From contig JANXRO010000359.1 in assembly GCA_025356765.1 (NCBI GenBank), forward strand, positions 1 to 32,967: 32,967 nucleotides of DNA, in the 5' to 3' direction. The first letter of the stretch is position 1. Each line of letters opens with the position of its first letter. Below are positions 24,362 through 32,516 of the stretch, one piece after another. The notes beneath the pieces are model-generated. The model worked only from the letters and a program-made list of their open reading frames with translations. It searched no databases and was not told the origin of the DNA. Made by a program: the position numbers and the translations under genes. Source of the stretch: Hyphomicrobiales bacterium (GTDB lineage: Bacteria > Pseudomonadota > Alphaproteobacteria > Rhizobiales > Aestuariivirgaceae).

Positions 24362-24397
24362 TAAGATGATTAGACAGAACAACTACGGAGACTCATT

Positions 24398-24577
24398 TTG
24401 CCAGCTCAATCCAAATCTCAGCAGAAAGCAGCCGGAGCTGCACTCGCCGTAAAGCGCGGCAAGCAACCGAAAGGCAAGTTGCAAGGTGCGTCTAAGCAGA
24501 TGTACGACTCGATGAATGAAATTGAACTGAAAGAAATTGCGCATACAAAGCTCAAGGGACTACCTGAACACAAGTAA
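24398..24577 (+). CDS. DUF3008 family small basic protein
   Basis: 59 residues with a TTG start; GGAG at 24387-24390 stands 7 nt before it. The sequence begins MPAQSKSQQKAAGAALAVKRG, continues KLQGASKQMYDSMNEIELKE and ends with KLKGLPEHK. This fits the DUF3008 family, small Lys-rich proteins of about 60 residues with conserved start (MPAxSKxQQKAAGAAL) and end (KGLPEHK). Function unknown; homologs are commonly stress-linked and sit near GSR genes. The TTG start makes it easy to miss with automatic callers. An EcfG-like promoter precedes it. Confidence 0.88.
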   Translation: MPAQSKSQQKAAGAALAVKRGKQPKGKLQGASKQMYDSMNEIELKEIAHTKLKGLPEHK

Positions 24578-24681
24578 ACAAGCTTTTTTTCGTTCGTAAA
24601 ATAAATAGGCCTTTTGATACGCCGCGTAAACCAGCGCTCACTTTTTGATCTTACGCCCAACATTTTTTATCAACATTTCAA

Positions 24682-24706
24682 GGAACCAAAGCGCGGCGTG
24701 TTCGTT
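24682..24706 (+). promoter_or_regulatory. EcfG-type general stress response promoter (exact)
   Basis: GGAAC (24682-24686), 16 nt, CGTT (24703-24706), 154 nt before the ferritin-like gene at 24860, leaving a leader of about 145 nt without a gene. Confidence 0.8.
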
Positions 24707-24859
24707 GTTCACTGACGTTCCATCGATTGAATTGTGCGACTAACAACTTTCATCCCATAAGTGCTTGCATCGTATCCGCAATGGTAAAAGTTCCTGTTGA
24801 CCCAATTTGAATTCAATGGACGTTTTGGATTTTAACACCCGCAAAAATAGGAGATTGAA

Positions 24860-25375
24860 ATGCTGAAGAAAGTGGATTCAACAAAAACCAAAACATTGGA
24901 AGATTTATTCGAACACGCTTTGAAAGATATCTACTACGCAGAAAAGAAGATCTACAAAGCGCTGCCGAAAATGATCAAAGCAGCTCACGATGATGAATTG
25001 CGGCAAGCTTTGGAAAATCACCGCGGCGAAACCGAAGAGCATGTTGCTAAAGTGGAACAAATTTTCAACCTATTGGACAAACCACCAAAGGCCCAAAAAT
25101 GTGACGCCGTTGATGGAATTTTAGAAGAGGCCGACGGCATTTTGAAGGATTTCGGAAAAAGCAAGGCCTGCGACGCGGCTATCATTTTTTCAGGTCAAGC
25201 TGTCGAACATTATGAAATCACCCGTTATGGAAGCATGCATATTTATGCATTAGCACTCGGCATGACGGAAGCAGCGGATTTGCTCGCTTCTATTCTCGAA
25301 CAGGAAAAAGCGGCAGATCAAAAGCTTACAGATTTGGCTGAGGATCGAATTAACCATGCTGCTGAAATCGATTAG
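24860..25375 (+). CDS. YciE/YciF ferroxidase family protein (DUF892, ferritin-like)
   Basis: 171 residues; ribosome-binding site AGGAGATTGAA directly before the ATG at 24860. The four-helix pattern of DUF892 is clear: LEDLFEHALKDIYYAEKKIYK, then LENHRGETEEHVAKVEQIF, then SGQAVEHYEITRYGSMHIYA and ILEQEKAADQKLTDLAE. The Glu and Glu-x-x-His residues that form the di-iron site in this family are present. Members are stress-induced ferritin-like proteins; a ferroxidase role is assumed from structure. The exact EcfG-type promoter at 24682-24706 supports GSR control. The stop codon is the first base triplet of a 17-bp tandem duplication, and a terminator follows at 25404-25425. Confidence 0.92.
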   Translation: MLKKVDSTKTKTLEDLFEHALKDIYYAEKKIYKALPKMIKAAHDDELRQALENHRGETEEHVAKVEQIFNLLDKPPKAQKCDAVDGILEEADGILKDFGKSKACDAAIIFSGQAVEHYEITRYGSMHIYALALGMTEAADLLASILEQEKAADQKLTDLAEDRINHAAEID

Positions 25376-25406
25376 CGGAATAAGATGGCTAGCGGAATAA
25401 GATGGC
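25373..25406 (+). repeat. 17-bp perfect tandem duplication over a stop codon
   Basis: The unit TAGCGGAATAAGATGGC occurs at 25373-25389 and 25390-25406. The first copy starts with the TAG stop of the ferritin-like gene and the second runs into the terminator stem. Both copies hold stops, so the protein is unaffected. Confidence 0.9.
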
Positions 25407-25425
25407 GCGGAATCTGTTCCGCGCC
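25404..25425 (+). terminator. Rho-independent terminator of the ferritin-like gene
   Basis: Stem GGCGCGGAA (25404-25412) and TTCCGCGCC (25417-25425) with loop TCTG, followed by a pyrimidine run ending in seven T (25437-25443 region). Confidence 0.85.
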
Positions 25426-25709
25426 CCCTTCCTTCATTTTTTTATTTTAGCCCGCATATTAAAATCAGGGCAAATTCAATGGCGAAACTGATCAACAATG
25501 CCAATCAACCGTGGGCTTAATTTGCGCGATGGAGTTTTGAGCAACCGTCGGTGAAACCGGCAGTAGCTCAACCTTTGGTTTCAGGTTTAGAAAAGTTTCT
25601 TTACATTTGACAATTTACGCAGTTGGGTCTGGTGACACTTCTGGCTGCTTGAACATCAATTCCTGACGTCCACTTGTGTTTCCAAGAAACTTGCCTCTAT
25701 AAAAACCGG
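25426..25709. other. Gene-free stretch upstream of the CHASE3 kinase
   Basis: No gene or EcfG-type motif. A TTGACA (25607-25612) is present but no convincing -10 follows it at the right distance. Confidence 0.35.
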
Positions 25710-27143
25710 ATGAGGGCTTTCACCAGATTGAGGATGGTTAGTCGCGAAGTTCCCAAGCGCACGATTGTTCCTTTGTTCATTGGCTTCTTCGCCCTTGCAA
25801 TAATTGTTGTTATGACCTTTTGGTTGAATCAACGCACTCAACAGAATTTCAACAACGTGACCGCAGACCGTTCGTTGCGGACCGCAGTGACTGATTTACG
25901 CAACAATATGCAGGCCGCGGAATCCAACCAGCGCGGCTACCTCTATACCGGAAATGAAATCTATCTCGCGCCTTATTCCGTGGCTGAAAGCCAACTTCAA
26001 AAGCAACTCCTCAACGTGCAGTCTAGGCTCAAAGATTATCCTGAACTGGCAGCCGCTATCGCGAGGTTGAGCGCCGTCATCGAGCTTAAAAACAAAGAAA
26101 TGGATGATAGCATTGAGTTGAAGAAGAAGGGTGATGACGCGCTGGCACTCAGTCTGGTGCAATCCAATCGAGGCAAGGCTTTAATGGATGAAGCTAATGT
26201 TTTCCTAGGCGGGATTGTCCGCTCGACCGAACAAAGACTTCTAGTAGGCGTTCAGGAACAGCAAAGAGAAGCCTTGCTGCTGAATTGGGTTTCGATCATC
26301 GGCGCGTTGGTTATTTTAGGCACCGGAGCTCTCGCTGGGTATTTTGTGCTCAATCACACTTGGAACCTGGCGAAAGCTCGCGAAGAGTTGAATTCGCTAA
26401 ACTTAAGCCTTGAACAACGCGTGGGTGAGCGAACAACTGAGCTTGCAAACACCAATAATGATCTTCAATTGGCTCGTTACCGCGCCGAGACGCTGCTGGA
26501 TGATGTCAATCACCGCGTGGCAAATAGTTTGGCAATGGTTTCAGCGCTGGTCAAACTTCAGGCCAATTCAATTTCTGACAAGACAACCAAGGACGCCCTG
26601 GAGGAGACCCAATCACGCATTCATGCTGTATCGCTGGTGCATAGGAATCTCTATACGTCTGGTGATGCGAAGTTTGTTTCGCTGGACGAATATCTGACCG
26701 GAATCGTACAGCATCTTCAAACTGCCACGCACGACCAAACTCATTCGGTTTCACTGGAATATAGCTTCGCTCACATCCAATTGCTTGCCGACAAAGCCAC
26801 CAATCTCGGTGTAATCTTAAATGAATGGGTCATTAACGCGATCAAGTACGCTTATCCCTCAGGCTCTGGTGTGGTCCAAATCAAACTCTTACTCACCGAG
26901 AACGGCTTGGGTGAATTAACAGTGACCGATGTGGGCGTTGGATTTGATCCCAAAATACGGGCGCGTGGCACAGGTTTTGGCACAAGAATTGTGCGAGCGA
27001 TGGCAACCAGCCTCTCAGGAACCGTTGAGTATTTGGCGGCAGATCCTGGTGCCATTTCGAAACTTGTCTTTGAGGTGGAACAGGACTTTCCCGTGGATTC
27101 ACACGGGGGCGACCCCGGTTCGAACAAAAAATGGAGAAGTTAG
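25710..27143 (+). CDS. Membrane CHASE3-HisKA_2 sensor histidine kinase
   Basis: 477 residues from the ATG at 25710; the frame is open to a TTG at 25674, and an ATG at 25734 is another option. No start has a clear ribosome-binding site. The first membrane segment (FIGFFALAIIVVMTFWL) is followed by a CHASE3-type periplasmic helix bundle (NNMQAAESNQRGYLYTG, the family hallmark, about residues 65-82) and a second membrane segment (WVSIIGALVILGTGALAGYFV, about 190-212). A coiled linker leads to the HisKA_2 box LLDDVNHRVANSLAMVSALVK with His268, then the N box NEWVINAIKYAYP, DVGVGFDP and GTGFGTRIVRAM. No receiver gene is adjacent. The next gene, a periplasmic binding protein, starts 4 nt after the stop, so the two form an operon. 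Confidence 0.9.
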   Translation: MRAFTRLRMVSREVPKRTIVPLFIGFFALAIIVVMTFWLNQRTQQNFNNVTADRSLRTAVTDLRNNMQAAESNQRGYLYTGNEIYLAPYSVAESQLQKQLLNVQSRLKDYPELAAAIARLSAVIELKNKEMDDSIELKKKGDDALALSLVQSNRGKALMDEANVFLGGIVRSTEQRLLVGVQEQQREALLLNWVSIIGALVILGTGALAGYFVLNHTWNLAKAREELNSLNLSLEQRVGERTTELANTNNDLQLARYRAETLLDDVNHRVANSLAMVSALVKLQANSISDKTTKDALEETQSRIHAVSLVHRNLYTSGDAKFVSLDEYLTGIVQHLQTATHDQTHSVSLEYSFAHIQLLADKATNLGVILNEWVINAIKYAYPSGSGVVQIKLLLTENGLGELTVTDVGVGFDPKIRARGTGFGTRIVRAMATSLSGTVEYLAADPGAISKLVFEVEQDFPVDSHGGDPGSNKKWRS

Positions 27144-27147
27144 TGTG

Positions 27148-28308
27148 ATGGCTGATCAAAACGGAATAGAAGTTTTCTCTGCTGCGACCTTACGGTTCCT
27201 TCTCTCAACGGCTGTTATTGGTTGCGGCACTATTTCGGCGCTTGGGCAAGAAGGATCGCAGGGCATTACGCGTCGTACAATATTTCCGGTCTTTGACGAG
27301 CACGCGCCAGCATGTAGTCGGCCGTCTGGTCTCACCAAGGTTCTGGCATATGTTCAAGAGAACGAGCGTGAATTCCTTCAAGGAGTTGGCAACGGGCTAA
27401 CACTTGCCGCTAAAAATCGTGGGCTTGAATATCGAAGAGTGGTGGTGGAAAACGACGCGGCAAAAGCTGCACAACAGATTGACATATTTCGCGCCGCTAA
27501 GGTTGGTGCTTTGATTGGCACGTCGTCAAACCCCGCTGTTATCAGCGGTAATCTCCAGAACGTCATCTGGTCGGGTGCTTTTGTGGGCACTGTGGTTCCA
27601 CCGCCAGCGACGTTGCTCCTCAATGCCCCGCAGTATGCAACCGGAAAGGTGCTCACTGACGCGGCGATTGCCTATATCAACACGAGGTTCGGCGGCAAAG
27701 CGAACGTCGTATTGTTGACCCAAGATTCGATGCAATATTTGTCCCCCCGGTTCGTGGCAATGCGAGATGGCTTTGACAAGCTTCCCGGCGTTACCATTGT
27801 CGCAGATATAACGCCTGATCCTGTGAGCAAGGAAGGTGGCTTCGCAACGATGAACACCATTCTCCTTGCCAATCCGGATGTAGATGTTGTTCTCGGTAGC
27901 GATTCAGTCGTGCTGGGAGCGTTGCAAGCGTTGCGCGCTGCGCACAAAGATAGGCCCGACCAGTTTCTTGGAGGAATCGACGGTGAACCAGAAGCGGTGT
28001 CGGAAATCAAGAATGGTGTTGGTCCGTATAAGGCAAGCGTCGCACTATCATCCCCAGTTTTCGGATACGCTATGGGCCAATTTGCTGCTGACTGGCTTGA
28101 AGGTAAAAGTATTCCGCAGACGATGGATATCCTTCCCATTGCACTCACCAAACAAAATATTGCGCAGTACGAGGCCGACCTAGCCGATCCTCAGTCCGTT
28201 TTTAGTGATGCAGTGCACCGGAATGCTTATCTCAAAATGTACGGTAATATTTGCTATGATACGCGCGACCAATATGTAAACTTTCCTTGGTCATCTGAAC
28301 AGAAGTAG
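27148..28308 (+). CDS. Periplasmic sugar-binding-type protein (Peripla_BP_4 fold) next to a kinase
   Basis: 386 residues from the ATG at 27148 with GGAGAAG 8 nt upstream; the frame is open further into the kinase gene but the upstream part is its shadow. An N-terminal export signal (residues 10-33, LRFLLSTAVIGCGTISALG) includes VIGC, which fits a lipobox, so it may be a lipoprotein. The body resembles ribose/xylose-type ABC substrate-binding proteins: FLQGVGNGLTLAAKNRGLEYR, GALIGTSSNPAV, and a late FLGGIDGEPEAVSEI segment, which is the ligand-contact Asp-Gly region in this fold. No ABC permease or ATPase is adjacent. Its tight coupling to the CHASE3 kinase suggests that it presents a ligand to the kinase's periplasmic domain, as LuxP, ChvE and TorT do for other kinases. 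Confidence 0.85.
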   Translation: MADQNGIEVFSAATLRFLLSTAVIGCGTISALGQEGSQGITRRTIFPVFDEHAPACSRPSGLTKVLAYVQENEREFLQGVGNGLTLAAKNRGLEYRRVVVENDAAKAAQQIDIFRAAKVGALIGTSSNPAVISGNLQNVIWSGAFVGTVVPPPATLLLNAPQYATGKVLTDAAIAYINTRFGGKANVVLLTQDSMQYLSPRFVAMRDGFDKLPGVTIVADITPDPVSKEGGFATMNTILLANPDVDVVLGSDSVVLGALQALRAAHKDRPDQFLGGIDGEPEAVSEIKNGVGPYKASVALSSPVFGYAMGQFAADWLEGKSIPQTMDILPIALTKQNIAQYEADLADPQSVFSDAVHRNAYLKMYGNICYDTRDQYVNFPWSSEQK

Positions 28309-28616
28309 GCATTCCAAATAAGAAAGATTAGGATCGACAAATGCCGCGCCAGTTTGTTTGTGCAGCCAAACCTCAGATAACAACCTCTGCAAATATCAGA
28401 CAAAAAACAAAGAATGACACGGCGAAGTTGCTTTGCGACTCTGATCCGGGAGATAGTAATCCGGTGAAGGAATATTTCAGAAATTATAAAATGAATGTCC
28501 ACATCAAAAACTGAACCCACAAAGTGTCTAACAAACTTGGGGCTATTCAGTTATGGGTTTAATAGTGAACGAGCCGAAGAATCCAGGTGTCGAGTATGTT
28601 GTTTTCATCAACTCCT
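28309..28616. other. Gene-free stretch between convergent genes
   Basis: I see no gene, promoter motif or clear terminator hairpin in these 308 nt. It separates the binding-protein gene (+) from the fused oxidoreductase gene (-). Confidence 0.4.
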
Positions 28617-30596
28617 TCATTCCAAATTCAGCCATGCCACTTGCTTTGCATCCAACTTCACAGCCAATCCCGGCAAGGTCGTAGCAATTTCGCCGGGGCT
28701 TCGCGGGCCGACGAGTGCGAGAGATGGGAAGCTTTGGGCCAGCACCCAAGCGGTCGCTATGTTGTGGGGTGAAACGCCCATTTCCTTTGCCAGTTTTTCG
28801 GCGCGGTTGCGTCGTTCTGCATTGGCAGCACTGCCGAAACAAGTTTCAGGGCTGGTGTCTGCTGGCAAGCGATTGCGCAATGCTTCTGGCAGGAAATAAC
28901 CCCGCGCTTGTGATGACCAACTGATGTGCGTCGTTTTGCTTTGGCGCAGGAAGGCCAATGTGTCTGGCGTATTGGAGGTAACACATCCTGTCCACACCGG
29001 CTTTTCCATCACAGCGAGCGACAAGTTGTTATTCAAAATTGTAAGCGGCTTCAGGTTATGCTTGGCTGCGTAAGCATTGGCCTCTTGAAAGCGCGCCACT
29101 GACCAGTTGGAACCACCGAAGGCACCAATCCGTCCTGCCTTGTGCAAGCGGTTAAGAGCGTCAACAAATTCGCCAACAGGCACATCGAGATTATCGCGGT
29201 GCATGATGTAAACTGGCGCGTGATCAAGCCCCAGGCGTTCTAATGACATGTCCAGTTGCGCAACAAGTGCGCGGGGCAAGCAATAAGGCGTGTGGGCGCC
29301 TTTGACAATGGTGATCACATCCTTCGCCACGCCGCGATTGGCGATCCATTGGCCCAAAACTTTTTCGTGGTTGCCGCCGCCATAAACGAAACCTGTGTCG
29401 AAGGCGTTGCCGCCTGCTTCCATCCACGCATCCCAAACTAACGCACCCGAGGCGATGTCGTCTTTGTTATCGCACCCGATGACGAGTTGACTGATGGGAC
29501 GATCGAGATCGGCAATTTTGATTTTCGGAATTTGCGGCAAACCAGCAGGCAAAACCTTTGGCAGTGCGCGATTGAGTTTTGGATCTTCGGTAAAGGTCAC
29601 ATAGCCAAGTTCGGCGCGCCAACGATCGAGTGCTGCATTGTTGCCAATGCTGTCGGCCCAAGACATGGCAGGATAGGGCGCTTGCGTCTTGCCTTCAGCA
29701 ATGGCTTTGCTTGCGACTTCAGCTTCAAATGAGAAAAGTTGATTTGGGCTTCGCAAAGTTTCCGAATGGGCTTTGCCATCAATCGTTGTGATGATGGTTG
29801 CATCTGAAGGCCCAACATTGCGACCGGGAACCCACGGATCAACGATTTCAATGGTGCCTTTGTCGCTCGTGATGATGGCGCGGTTATCCATATTGCGCGT
29901 AACTGCGCAGGCGATTTCAGCGGTAAGACCACCTGCAAAAGTCAACAGGCCGTATGCCACTTCATCAACACCGCTTTTGCCAACGATGCCGCTGCCTTTA
30001 ATGCTGGTGGGCTCGGCACCGGCAATTAATCTGGCCAGAGACATGGGATAGCCGCCCACATCGAGAATGCCGCCGCCGCCTAAGTTGCGATCAAACAGCC
30101 GCGAAGCGGGATTAAACGTTGCAGAAAAACCGAATTGAATTTTCATGTGGCTGATCTTGCCGATCTGGCCGGATTTGATGATCTCCAACACGCGCGCAAT
30201 CTGCGGATGGCAGCGATACATAAAGGCTTCCATTAAGAAAGTGCCGCTTTGTTGCGCCACTTCTGTCAGCGCTAAAACTTCTGCACCGTTCATGCCTGCT
30301 GGCTTTTCAACCAATACAGCTTTGCCAGCGCGCATGGCTGCCGTGGCCCAATGGGCGTGCCACGGATGCGGTGTAGAAATATAGACGGCATCAATGTCAT
30401 TATCAGCAAGCAGTGCCTCATAAGTGGAGTGGCGTTTTTCGGCACTCACTTTGTTGCGATCACCAAAAGCTGATCGGCGATCGGCCGAGGTGCTGGCAAT
30501 GGCTACCAACTTTCCTGATGTTGCCTGCGCAAGGCCATCGGTAAAATTTTGCGCGATATTGCCTGGTCCTAAAATTCCCCAACGTGTTTGTTTCAT
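28617..30596 (-). CDS. Gfo/Idh/MocA oxidoreductase fused to an aldo/keto reductase
   Basis: 659 residues; GGAGATTGAG stands directly before the ATG at 30596. Residues 1-330 form a Gfo/Idh/MocA dehydrogenase: Rossmann start WGILGPGNIAQNF, VEKPAG with the catalytic-motif Lys98, and LGGGGILDVGGYPMSLA. Residues about 365-659 form an aldo/keto reductase with the full catalytic tetrad Asp400 and Tyr405 (FDTGFVYGGG), Lys432 (VKGAH) and His466 (MHRDN). Each half is normally a separate protein of about 330 residues, so this is a real fusion in one uninterrupted frame. Both halves use NAD(P) and act on sugars or polyols, so oxidation and reduction of one intermediate is plausible. It lies 31 nt after the ABC ATPase gene on the same strand, suggesting that it handles the imported sugar. 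Confidence 0.92.
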   Translation of the reverse strand: MKQTRWGILGPGNIAQNFTDGLAQATSGKLVAIASTSADRRSAFGDRNKVSAEKRHSTYEALLADNDIDAVYISTPHPWHAHWATAAMRAGKAVLVEKPAGMNGAEVLALTEVAQQSGTFLMEAFMYRCHPQIARVLEIIKSGQIGKISHMKIQFGFSATFNPASRLFDRNLGGGGILDVGGYPMSLARLIAGAEPTSIKGSGIVGKSGVDEVAYGLLTFAGGLTAEIACAVTRNMDNRAIITSDKGTIEIVDPWVPGRNVGPSDATIITTIDGKAHSETLRSPNQLFSFEAEVASKAIAEGKTQAPYPAMSWADSIGNNAALDRWRAELGYVTFTEDPKLNRALPKVLPAGLPQIPKIKIADLDRPISQLVIGCDNKDDIASGALVWDAWMEAGGNAFDTGFVYGGGNHEKVLGQWIANRGVAKDVITIVKGAHTPYCLPRALVAQLDMSLERLGLDHAPVYIMHRDNLDVPVGEFVDALNRLHKAGRIGAFGGSNWSVARFQEANAYAAKHNLKPLTILNNNLSLAVMEKPVWTGCVTSNTPDTLAFLRQSKTTHISWSSQARGYFLPEALRNRLPADTSPETCFGSAANAERRNRAEKLAKEMGVSPHNIATAWVLAQSFPSLALVGPRSPGEIATTLPGLAVKLDAKQVAWLNLE

Positions 30597-30627
30597 CTCA
30601 ATCTCCGAAAATTATTTTTGTTTTAAA

Positions 30628-31710
30628 TCAGCGAACGCGCTCGCCCGCTTCTGTGAATAGGAGTGCCTTAGAAGCATCGAAACGAGCCTCAAATTTCTCG
30701 CCCGACTTAATGCCGCGGGCTGATTGTGTGGCGATGGTGAGCAATTCACCTGAGCCATTGCCAGCATAAACAAAAGACTCGCCACCCAAATGTTCAACCA
30801 GCTCAACTGTAAGATTGAATTTTTGTTTGCCACCTGTGCCAAAATATTGTGGACGCAAGCCGATCACAACGCTGTCACCGACTTTAAGTGCAGAGGCTGT
30901 GATGGGGAAATCGAAGGCTGAATTATTATAGCTTGGTAACGTCACCTTCAATTTGGTTTTTGAAGCGCTGTCTACCACGCCCTTCACAAAATTTATTTTG
31001 GGTGAGCCGATGAAACCTGCAACAAACATATTGTCGGGGTTATCATAAACATCAAGCGGTGAGCCAACTTGTGCCACAACACCTTCGCGCATCACCACAA
31101 TTTTGTCAGCCAATGTCATGGCTTCAACTTGGTCGTGTGTCACATAGATCACCGTGGTGGCGAGTGTTTTGTGCAGCCGCGCCAATTCAATGCGCATATG
31201 CACACGAAGCTCTGCATCAAGATTTGAAAGCGGTTCGTCGAAAAGAAACACCTCGGGCTTTCGCACAATGGCGCGCCCAATGGCAACGCGTTGCCGCTGT
31301 CCACCCGAAAGCTCTTTTGGGTAACGTTCCATCAAGGCGTTCAGCCCTAGTGTTTTGGCAACGCCGTCGACTTGCGCGGTGATGGCATCCTTTTCCACGC
31401 CTGCAAAGCGCAAGGCAAAGCCCATGTTTTCGCGCACTGTCAAATGCGGATAAAGTGCATAGGATTGGAACACCATGGCAATGCCGCGCTTTGACGGATC
31501 AAGATCGTTCACACGCTTGCCGCCAATGCTGATATCACCCGAGGATATATCTTCCAATCCCGCGATCATGCGCAGCAAAGTTGATTTGCCACAGCCCGAA
31601 GGGCCAACGAAGACAACGAATTCGCGCGATGCAATGTCAAGGTTCACGCCTTTGATAACTTCAAACGAGCCAAATGATTTGCGCACGTCACGTAGATTTA
31701 AGTCACTCAT
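30628..31710 (-). CDS. Carbohydrate ABC transporter ATP-binding protein (MalK/UgpC family)
   Basis: 360 residues. Walker A GPSGCGKST at residues 36-44, Q-loop FQSYALYPHL near 81, signature LSGGQRQRVAIGRA at 134-147, Walker B VFLFDEPLSNLD at 154-165 and switch His192 are all intact. The C-terminal 120 residues form the MalK-type OB/TOBE regulatory domain (VIGLRPQYF). It powers sugar import with the two permeases encoded upstream on the same strand. Its ATG overlaps the TGA of the permease gene by 4 nt (31707-31710), a sign of translational coupling. Confidence 0.95.
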   Translation of the reverse strand: MSDLNLRDVRKSFGSFEVIKGVNLDIASREFVVFVGPSGCGKSTLLRMIAGLEDISSGDISIGGKRVNDLDPSKRGIAMVFQSYALYPHLTVRENMGFALRFAGVEKDAITAQVDGVAKTLGLNALMERYPKELSGGQRQRVAIGRAIVRKPEVFLFDEPLSNLDAELRVHMRIELARLHKTLATTVIYVTHDQVEAMTLADKIVVMREGVVAQVGSPLDVYDNPDNMFVAGFIGSPKINFVKGVVDSASKTKLKVTLPSYNNSAFDFPITASALKVGDSVVIGLRPQYFGTGGKQKFNLTVELVEHLGGESFVYAGNGSGELLTIATQSARGIKSGEKFEARFDASKALLFTEAGERVR

Positions 31711-32516
31711 TTCACCGATCCCAAAAGACCCTGCACAAATTGCTTTTGCAGGACGAAGAAAATAAACAGCGTTGGCAGAGTGGCAAGTGTTGTGGCAACC
31801 ATCACCACGCCATAATCTGGCACGTAGGCGCTGAGCAGCGAGGCAACAGCAAGTGTGATCGTTTTCATTTCATTGGTCTGCAACACGATCAACGGCCAGA
31901 GATAGGCGTTCCAGTTCGCCATGAAAATAATGATGGTGGCAGCGGCATAGGTTGAGCGCATCACCGGTACATAAATATGCCAGAAAATTTGCCATTCTTT
32001 CAAACCATCTACGCGCGCTGCATCACGCAATTCGGCTGGGAAGGATTTTGTGGCTTGGCGGAAATAGAAAATGATAAAGATCGAAGCAATTGTCGGGATA
32101 ATAACTGCTGTGTGTGTGTTGATGAGATGCAACTTCGCCATGATCACGAAAAGCGGAATCATCAGAGCGGCAAAAGGAATGCTGAGCATAGCCAAAAGGC
32201 TTGCGAATATGCGGTCGCTTAATTGGGAGCGGAAAATCTCAAAGGCGTAACCAGCAAGCGACGCGACGACCAAGGTCAGGGCCGTGGCAATAACCGCGAT
32301 TTTGGTGGAATTGTAGAACAGCTGGACCAGATCGACCTGTTGGGTCAACTTGACGAAGTTGTCGAACAAAGCGTGGCCTGGGGTGGCCTTGCCGCTCAAG
32401 ATGTCGGGTGAAATGTTGGTCGCACCCACGATCAGCCACAGAAATGGAAAGACCGAGACAAAGGCAGCGATGCTCAGCATCGTATAGATCATTATCCGGT
32501 GAAGTCGCCTGTTCAT
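31707..32516 (-). CDS. Carbohydrate ABC transporter permease (MalG/LacG type)
   Basis: 269 residues with six predicted membrane segments, starting with YTMLSIAAFVSVFPFLWLI. The EAA loop that docks the ATPase reads ELRDAARVDGLKEWQIFWHI near residue 160. The length and the last segment (LFIFFVLQKQFVQGLLGSVK) match the CUT1 inner-membrane permease family. It overlaps both neighbours by 4 nt, so the three transport genes form one operon. Confidence 0.93.
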   Translation of the reverse strand: MNRRLHRIMIYTMLSIAAFVSVFPFLWLIVGATNISPDILSGKATPGHALFDNFVKLTQQVDLVQLFYNSTKIAVIATALTLVVASLAGYAFEIFRSQLSDRIFASLLAMLSIPFAALMIPLFVIMAKLHLINTHTAVIIPTIASIFIIFYFRQATKSFPAELRDAARVDGLKEWQIFWHIYVPVMRSTYAAATIIIFMANWNAYLWPLIVLQTNEMKTITLAVASLLSAYVPDYGVVMVATTLATLPTLFIFFVLQKQFVQGLLGSVK

